Assembly (NCBI GenBank): GCA_018066825.1
Contig: JAGPVU010000176.1
Coordinates: 1 to 26,032, forward strand
Direction: 5' to 3'
DNA: 26,032 nt
Source: Cycloclasticus sp.
GTDB taxonomy: Bacteria; Pseudomonadota; Gammaproteobacteria; Methylococcales; Cycloclasticaceae
Shown here: piece after piece, positions 22,303 through 26,032 of the stretch
How the letters are laid out: each line of letters opens with the position of its first letter
Position numbering within the stretch: the first letter of the stretch is position 1
Made by a program: the position numbers and the translations under genes
The notes under the pieces: model-generated
Database searches by the model: none
Seen by the model: the letters and a program-made list of their open reading frames with translations, nothing else
What the model was told of the DNA's origin: nothing

Positions 22303-22396
22303 AAAAACTCCGTTGTTTACTTGTCAAATGTTAGCTAAGTCTATAAGCAAATACTTAAAAAGGATAGAATGCAGTTTTAAATAAACTAGGTAAACC

Positions 22397-23536
22397 ATGA
22401 GTAAGGACTACAGTGATCACTTTAATTTAGATGAAGAAGTCATTTACCTTAACCATGCTGCTGTTGCCCCATGGCCTTCTCGAACGGAACGCGCAGTGAA
22501 TGACTTTTGTCGAGAGAATGTCACCATTGGTTCTAAAAAATACAGCCACTGGCTTAAGGTCGAGGCTCAGTTAAAGCAACAATTGACTGAGTTGATAAAT
22601 GCCGCATCGTGCGGCGAGATTGCCCTGGTTAAAAACACCTCTGAAGCCTTATCGTTTGTTGCCTACGGTCTAGACTGGCAAGCTGGCGACAATATTGTTA
22701 CCAGTGATGAAGAATTTCCGTCAAATATGATTCCCTGGGAATCGCTAGCGAATCAGGGCGTCACGGTTAAAAAAACCAAGTTAAATAAAGCAACCGACCC
22801 TACCCAAGCCTTAATAGACCAGATTGACTCCTCTACACGTTTGTTAACTATCAGCTCGGTACAGTACGCGTCTGGTTTGCGCGTAGACCTTGAACGTCTT
22901 GGCCAAACATGTCAAAAACACCAGGTGTTATTCTGTATCGATGCGATTCAGTCGGTTGGCGCGTTTGCTTTTGATGTACAAAAAAATCAAGCTGATTTTG
23001 TCATGGCGGATGGTCATAAATGGATGCTCGGACCAGAAGGCCTTGGTTTTTTTTACTGTAAAAAAGGCGTTATGGATAAACTTAAACTCACCCAGTTTGG
23101 TTGGCATATGGTGGAGGATATGGGTAATTACGATACGCCCCTCTGGGAAACAGCGCACTCAGCGCGGCGGTTCGAGTGTGGTAGCCCTAATATGCTAAGT
23201 ATTCATGCCTTGTCGGCCAGCCTCAGTTTATTATTAGAAATTGGTATTGATCAGGTATCCCAAAGTATTGTTCAACGCGGTCAGTACGTTATCGACAAGG
23301 TGGTCGACAATAAACAATTACGCTTGCTGAGCACCCCGAATCCTGACGGCAATAATATTGTGGTGTTTAAATTAACTCAGGGCGATGACAGCAAGTTGTT
23401 TGATTATTTAACGCTCAATCATGTGGTTTGTGCAAAACGGGGTGGTGGGATACGTTTCTCTCCCCATTTTTACACCCCATTGAGTGTTATTGATCGAGCC
23501 TTTAAGCTAATTGAAACGTATACGGCGGCCAATTAA
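22397..23536 (+). CDS. Class-V aminotransferase-fold PLP enzyme (cysteine desulfurase-like)
   Basis: A 379-residue fold-type I PLP enzyme. YLNHAAVAPWPSRTERAV is the class-V opening. VKNTSEALSFVAYGLDW holds the phosphate-binding loop. DAIQSVGAFAFDVQKNQADFVMADGHKWMLGPEGLGFFY carries the PLP aspartate/histidine and Lys208, the Schiff-base lysine. The loop where SufS-type cysteine desulfurases have their catalytic cysteine (RxGHHCA) reads CAKRGGGIRFSPHFYTP. This has no cysteine in that position, although there is one just before it. A non-desulfurase activity (epimerase or lyase of the same superfamily) is therefore as likely. It is a single gene upstream of ispG, with a 57-nt gap and no evident terminator between. 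Confidence 0.85.
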   Translation: MSKDYSDHFNLDEEVIYLNHAAVAPWPSRTERAVNDFCRENVTIGSKKYSHWLKVEAQLKQQLTELINAASCGEIALVKNTSEALSFVAYGLDWQAGDNIVTSDEEFPSNMIPWESLANQGVTVKKTKLNKATDPTQALIDQIDSSTRLLTISSVQYASGLRVDLERLGQTCQKHQVLFCIDAIQSVGAFAFDVQKNQADFVMADGHKWMLGPEGLGFFYCKKGVMDKLKLTQFGWHMVEDMGNYDTPLWETAHSARRFECGSPNMLSIHALSASLSLLLEIGIDQVSQSIVQRGQYVIDKVVDNKQLRLLSTPNPDGNNIVVFKLTQGDDSKLFDYLTLNHVVCAKRGGGIRFSPHFYTPLSVIDRAFKLIETYTAAN

Positions 23537-23593
23537 TCGGCTTTTAACGATATAATTAGTCCACTTCCATACTGTTTAACGCCTTAACCCATC

Positions 23594-24796
23594 ATGCATA
23601 AAGCAAACACCGTTCAAGTTGGTCATGTCCTTATTGGCAAGGGTCAGCCGGTTGTCGTTCAATCCATGACCAATACCGATACCGCAGATATTGATAAAAC
23701 CGTTGAACAAGTGTATCAGCTCGCAAAAGCTGGTTCTGAGCTGGTTCGTATTACGGTAAACAACGAAGAATCTGCCGCCGCTGTCGCTGACATTCGTAAA
23801 AAATTGGACGCCCGTGATTGCCATGTGCCACTGGTTGGTGATTTTCATTTTAATGGCCATAAACTATTAACCAAATACCCGTGTTGTGCCCAAGCTTTGG
23901 CAAAATATCGGATTAACCCAGGTAATGTTGGACGGGGTAGCAAACGCGACCCACAATTTGCTCAAATGATTGAACTGGCGATTAAATACGATAAGCCGAT
24001 TCGTATTGGCGTCAATTGGGGTAGCCTTGATCCCTCTGTCCTCGCGCGGTTAATGGATGAAAATTCACTTGCATCAATGCCGAGAGATTCAGTTGCAGTC
24101 ATGCACGATGCGGTGATTACTTCTGCGATAGAGAGTGCGACTAAGGCGGTTGAGCTCGGCTTGGCTAAAAACAAAATCATTCTGTCTTGTAAAATGAGCG
24201 GAGTACAAGACTTGATTGCGGTGTACCAAGATCTCGCCTCGCGTTGTGGCTACCCTTTGCATTTAGGTTTAACCGAAGCGGGTATGGGCAGCAAAGGTAT
24301 TGTCTCGTCTACGGCTGCCTTAGCAGTGCTATTACAACAAGGCATTGGTGATACGATTCGCATTTCTTTGACCCCTGAACCGGGTGGTGATCGCTGTCAA
24401 GAAGTTGTGGTGGCACAAGAAATTTTGCAGTCTATGGGTCTGCGTTCATTTACGCCTGCGGTAATATCTTGCCCCGGTTGCGGGCGAACGACCAGTGATT
24501 ACTTCCAGCAGCTAGCGCAAGACATCCAGTCTTTTTTAAGACATAAAATGCCGCAATGGAAGTCTCAACATCCGGGTGTGGAAGATATGAAAGTGGCGGT
24601 AATGGGCTGTGTGGTCAATGGCCCAGGAGAAAGTAAAAATGCCAATATTGGTATTAGCCTTCCAGGAACGGGCGAGAAACCCGTTGCCCCTGTTTATATC
24701 GACGGGGAAAAAGATGTCACTTTAAAAGGCAATGACATAGCTCAGCAGTTCCAACAAATTGTCGAACAATACGTAATCAAAACCTACCAAAAATAA
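23594..24796 (+). CDS. ispG: 4-hydroxy-3-methylbut-2-enyl diphosphate synthase (MEP pathway)
   Basis: A 400-residue iron-sulfur enzyme converting MEcPP to HMBPP, the penultimate step of the MEP isoprenoid pathway. The TIM-barrel domain begins QVGHVLIGKGQPVVVQSMTNTDT and includes RITVNNEESA and RINPGNVGRG. The C-terminal [4Fe-4S] domain has CPGCGRTTSDYF (Cys293, Cys296) and GCVVNGPGE (Cys339, Glu346). These are the three cysteines and the glutamate known to hold the cluster in the family. In many gammaproteobacteria ispG lies with rodZ and hisS; here it sits between a PLP enzyme and a cold-shock gene. A long terminator hairpin overlaps its stop codon. Confidence 0.96.
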   Translation: MHKANTVQVGHVLIGKGQPVVVQSMTNTDTADIDKTVEQVYQLAKAGSELVRITVNNEESAAAVADIRKKLDARDCHVPLVGDFHFNGHKLLTKYPCCAQALAKYRINPGNVGRGSKRDPQFAQMIELAIKYDKPIRIGVNWGSLDPSVLARLMDENSLASMPRDSVAVMHDAVITSAIESATKAVELGLAKNKIILSCKMSGVQDLIAVYQDLASRCGYPLHLGLTEAGMGSKGIVSSTAALAVLLQQGIGDTIRISLTPEPGGDRCQEVVVAQEILQSMGLRSFTPAVISCPGCGRTTSDYFQQLAQDIQSFLRHKMPQWKSQHPGVEDMKVAVMGCVVNGPGESKNANIGISLPGTGEKPVAPVYIDGEKDVTLKGNDIAQQFQQIVEQYVIKTYQK

Positions 24797-24827
24797 CCTA
24801 AGGTTTATTATTGGTAGGTTTTTATTT
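24781..24827 (+). terminator. Rho-independent terminator overlapping the ispG stop codon
   Basis: AACCTACCAA (24781-24790) and TTGGTAGGTT (24811-24820) pair perfectly. Inner AATAACCT and AGGTTTATT segments extend the pairing with a one-base bulge. TTTATTT follows. The last four sense codons and the stop of ispG are inside the 5' arm. Confidence 0.9.
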
Positions 24828-24831
24828 GGTT

Positions 24832-24863
24832 GTTAATTAACGGCCATTCGACCATTAATTAAC
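24832..24863 (-). terminator. Possible terminator of the cold-shock gene
   Basis: GTTAATTAA (24832-24840) and TTAATTAAC (24855-24863) are perfect 9-bp inverted repeats with a 14-nt loop, seven bases past the cold-shock stop on the minus strand. The stem is AT-only, so it may be weak. The ispG hairpin beyond it could back it up. Confidence 0.45.
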
Positions 24864-24869
24864 CAAGCG

Positions 24870-25085
24870 CTACTCTAAACCGGTAACGTCTTCAGCTTGA
24901 AGACCTTTATCGCCTTTAGTAATAGTAAACTCAACCGGCTGGTTTTCTTTTAACGTACGAAAACCGTCACCTTGAATTGCTCTAAAATGAACAAATACGT
25001 CTTCGCCACCTGCATCTGGTTGAATAAACCCAAAACCTTTTGAATTATTAAACCACTTAACTACACCCTTCACTCGTTCAGACAT
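24870..25085 (-). CDS. CspA-family cold-shock protein
   Basis: A 71-residue OB-fold nucleic-acid chaperone. RNP1 is KGFGFIQPD (residues 16-24) and RNP2 is DVFVHFRAI (residues 29-37), with the WFNNSKGFGFI aromatic patch that stacks on single-stranded RNA or DNA. The start has a strong AGAGAGGAAG ribosome site. About 175 nt separate it from the mazG gene upstream on the same strand. A TATACT hexamer about 100 nt upstream of the start (plus-strand 25189-25194 region) could be a -10, giving the long leader typical of cold-regulated csp mRNAs. Whether this copy is cold-inducible cannot be told. Confidence 0.94.
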   Translation of the reverse strand: MSERVKGVVKWFNNSKGFGFIQPDAGGEDVFVHFRAIQGDGFRTLKENQPVEFTITKGDKGLQAEDVTGLE

Positions 25086-25260
25086 CTTTCTTCCTCTCTT
25101 AAATAAACAAATAAAAACAGCAGGTTACCTATATTTATTAATGTAAGCATTTAAAAAAAGCTTGCATCATCTAACTCTGCGTGACTTGAGTATACTAAAA
25201 GCCATAGGAATATCCTAAATTCTTTTGCTTAACTTAATGATTAAAGACAGATTTTCTCTA

Positions 25261-26032
25261 TCAGGTGTCTGTTTTTGCCGCTTCCCATAGGCTATTTAAT
25301 CGGTCTATAGAACAGCTTTCTATTGTTTCGCCAGAATTATTAAGCGTATTTTCTATATATGAAAATCGTTCTGCAAAGCGTTGATTAGCCTTGCGTAATG
25401 ACCACTCGGCGTTCACATTAAGGTGTCTTGCTATATTGATGCAGCTAAAAAGCAGATCGCCTAATTCTTCCTCTATACGTTGTTGGTTATCGGTTATAAA
25501 AATCTCCTGTTTTAATTCGTCAACCTCTTCCATCAACTTATCAAATACAGGGCTTAAGGACGGCCAATCAAAACCAACCGAAGCGGCTTTTTTTTGTAAT
25601 TTATAAGCTTGATTCATAGCAGGTTGATTGGCGTTAACGTGACTAAGTAAGCCGCCCCCATGAGATTCCTTTTTTTCTAAACGTTTGTGTTGTTCCCATT
25701 GATTCATCAATGAACGCTTTTTTACCGTTTGTTCTGCAAAAACGTGTGGATGACGTCGAGTGAGCTTGTCACAAATGGCATGAACGACATCGTCGAAATC
25801 AAATGCGTTCTGTTCATCGGCCATTTGCGCGTGAAAAACCACTTGAAACAAAAGGTCGCCTAACTCTTCGCGCAAGGCGGGTAAATCAGAACGCTGGATT
25901 GCATCGGCTACTTCATACGCTTCTTCAATGGTATACGGTGCGATTGTTTCGAAGTTCTGTTGGATATCCCAAGCGCAACCGTGTTCTTTATCCCGTAGTT
26001 GAGACATGACTTTTTTAAGGTGTTCGATGGGG
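25261..26032 (-). CDS. mazG: MazG nucleoside triphosphate pyrophosphohydrolase, N-terminus cut by right edge
   Basis: The frame is open past the ATG at 26007 to the window end, reading PIEHLKKVMSQLRDKEHGCAWD. E. coli MazG has a similar lead-in before its LRDPENGCPWD block, so the true start lies outside the window and the ATG at 26007 is internal. Two MazG-fold repeats are visible. The first has EEAYEVADAI and LREELGDLLFQVVFHAQMA, and the second has LMEEVDELKQEI and IEEELGDLLFSCINIARHL. Each carries the ExxE...ExxD metal sites. The enzyme hydrolyses NTPs, including non-canonical or toxic ones, to NMP and pyrophosphate. In many bacteria it lies near relA or mazEF; neither is in view here. Confidence 0.94.
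   Translation of the reverse strand, partial: PIEHLKKVMSQLRDKEHGCAWDIQQNFETIAPYTIEEAYEVADAIQRSDLPALREELGDLLFQVVFHAQMADEQNAFDFDDVVHAICDKLTRRHPHVFAEQTVKKRSLMNQWEQHKRLEKKESHGGGLLSHVNANQPAMNQAYKLQKKAASVGFDWPSLSPVFDKLMEEVDELKQEIFITDNQQRIEEELGDLLFSCINIARHLNVNAEWSLRKANQRFAERFSYIENTLNNSGETIESCSIDRLNSLWEAAKTDT

Noticed and set aside
26007..26009. ATG at 26007 as the mazG start codon
   Set aside because: The frame remains open upstream with residues that match the normal MazG N-terminus, so the gene continues outside the window.
1..26032. tRNA, rRNA, CRISPR arrays or insertion sequences
   Set aside because: I saw no cloverleaf-like gene, rRNA segment, regularly spaced repeats, transposase or integrase gene.

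Overview
The window looks like the replication-terminus region of a moderately low-GC gammaproteobacterium. The housekeeping genes (ispG of the MEP isoprenoid pathway, mazG, a CspA-type cold-shock gene, an RND metal pump) are gammaproteobacterial in style. A site almost identical to the enterobacterial chromosome dimer resolution site dif is present. The only two FtsK-orienting KOPS octamers I found, one on each side, both point toward it. I cannot name the genus.

Layout. (1) 1-6128, host: a MoxR ATPase with a VWA/CoxE-like partner (cut by the window edge), then an acyl-CoA cluster. The cluster holds two acyl-CoA dehydrogenases, an ADP-forming acyl-CoA synthetase alpha-type subunit without its beta subunit, and a Nudix hydrolase with a long insert in its Nudix box. 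(2) 6261-6854: an AlkB-type DNA dealkylase. (3) 6880-12826: a complete filamentous phage (inovirus) prophage of 5,919 bp, lying between two directly oriented dif-like sites. It holds a repressor, a small early protein, a HUH replication initiator, a small basic/acidic protein at the ssDNA-binding position, small membrane and coat proteins, a rho-independent terminator, a pIII-like adhesin, a pVI-like protein, Zot, and a second regulator. There is no secretin gene, so a host secretin is probably used. (4) 13134-20142, host, minus strand: a five-gene set with BlaI-type repressor, M56 membrane metallopeptidase, and the TolC-type, adaptor and RND genes of a CzcCBA-like metal pump. (5) 20266-26032: MATE transporter, glycerophosphodiester phosphodiesterase, class-V PLP enzyme, ispG, cold-shock protein, and mazG (cut by the right edge).

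The most interesting system is the phage/chromosome junction. The left site has a perfect enterobacterial XerD arm and centre but a degenerate XerC arm. The right site has a XerD arm with one different base and a good XerC arm. This is the pattern expected after XerCD integration of a phage whose attP has a poor XerC arm (the TLCphi-like type). The repressor gene ends inside the left site, and its TAA stop depends on the single base that differs between the two XerD arms. In the circular phage the same frame would read on for 14 more codons and stop 16 nt before the second regulator. Integration is therefore predicted to trim the repressor and to split a two-regulator operon. A second point of interest is the predicted control of a metal efflux pump by a BlaI/M56 proteolytic de-repression pair that lacks a penicillin-sensor domain.
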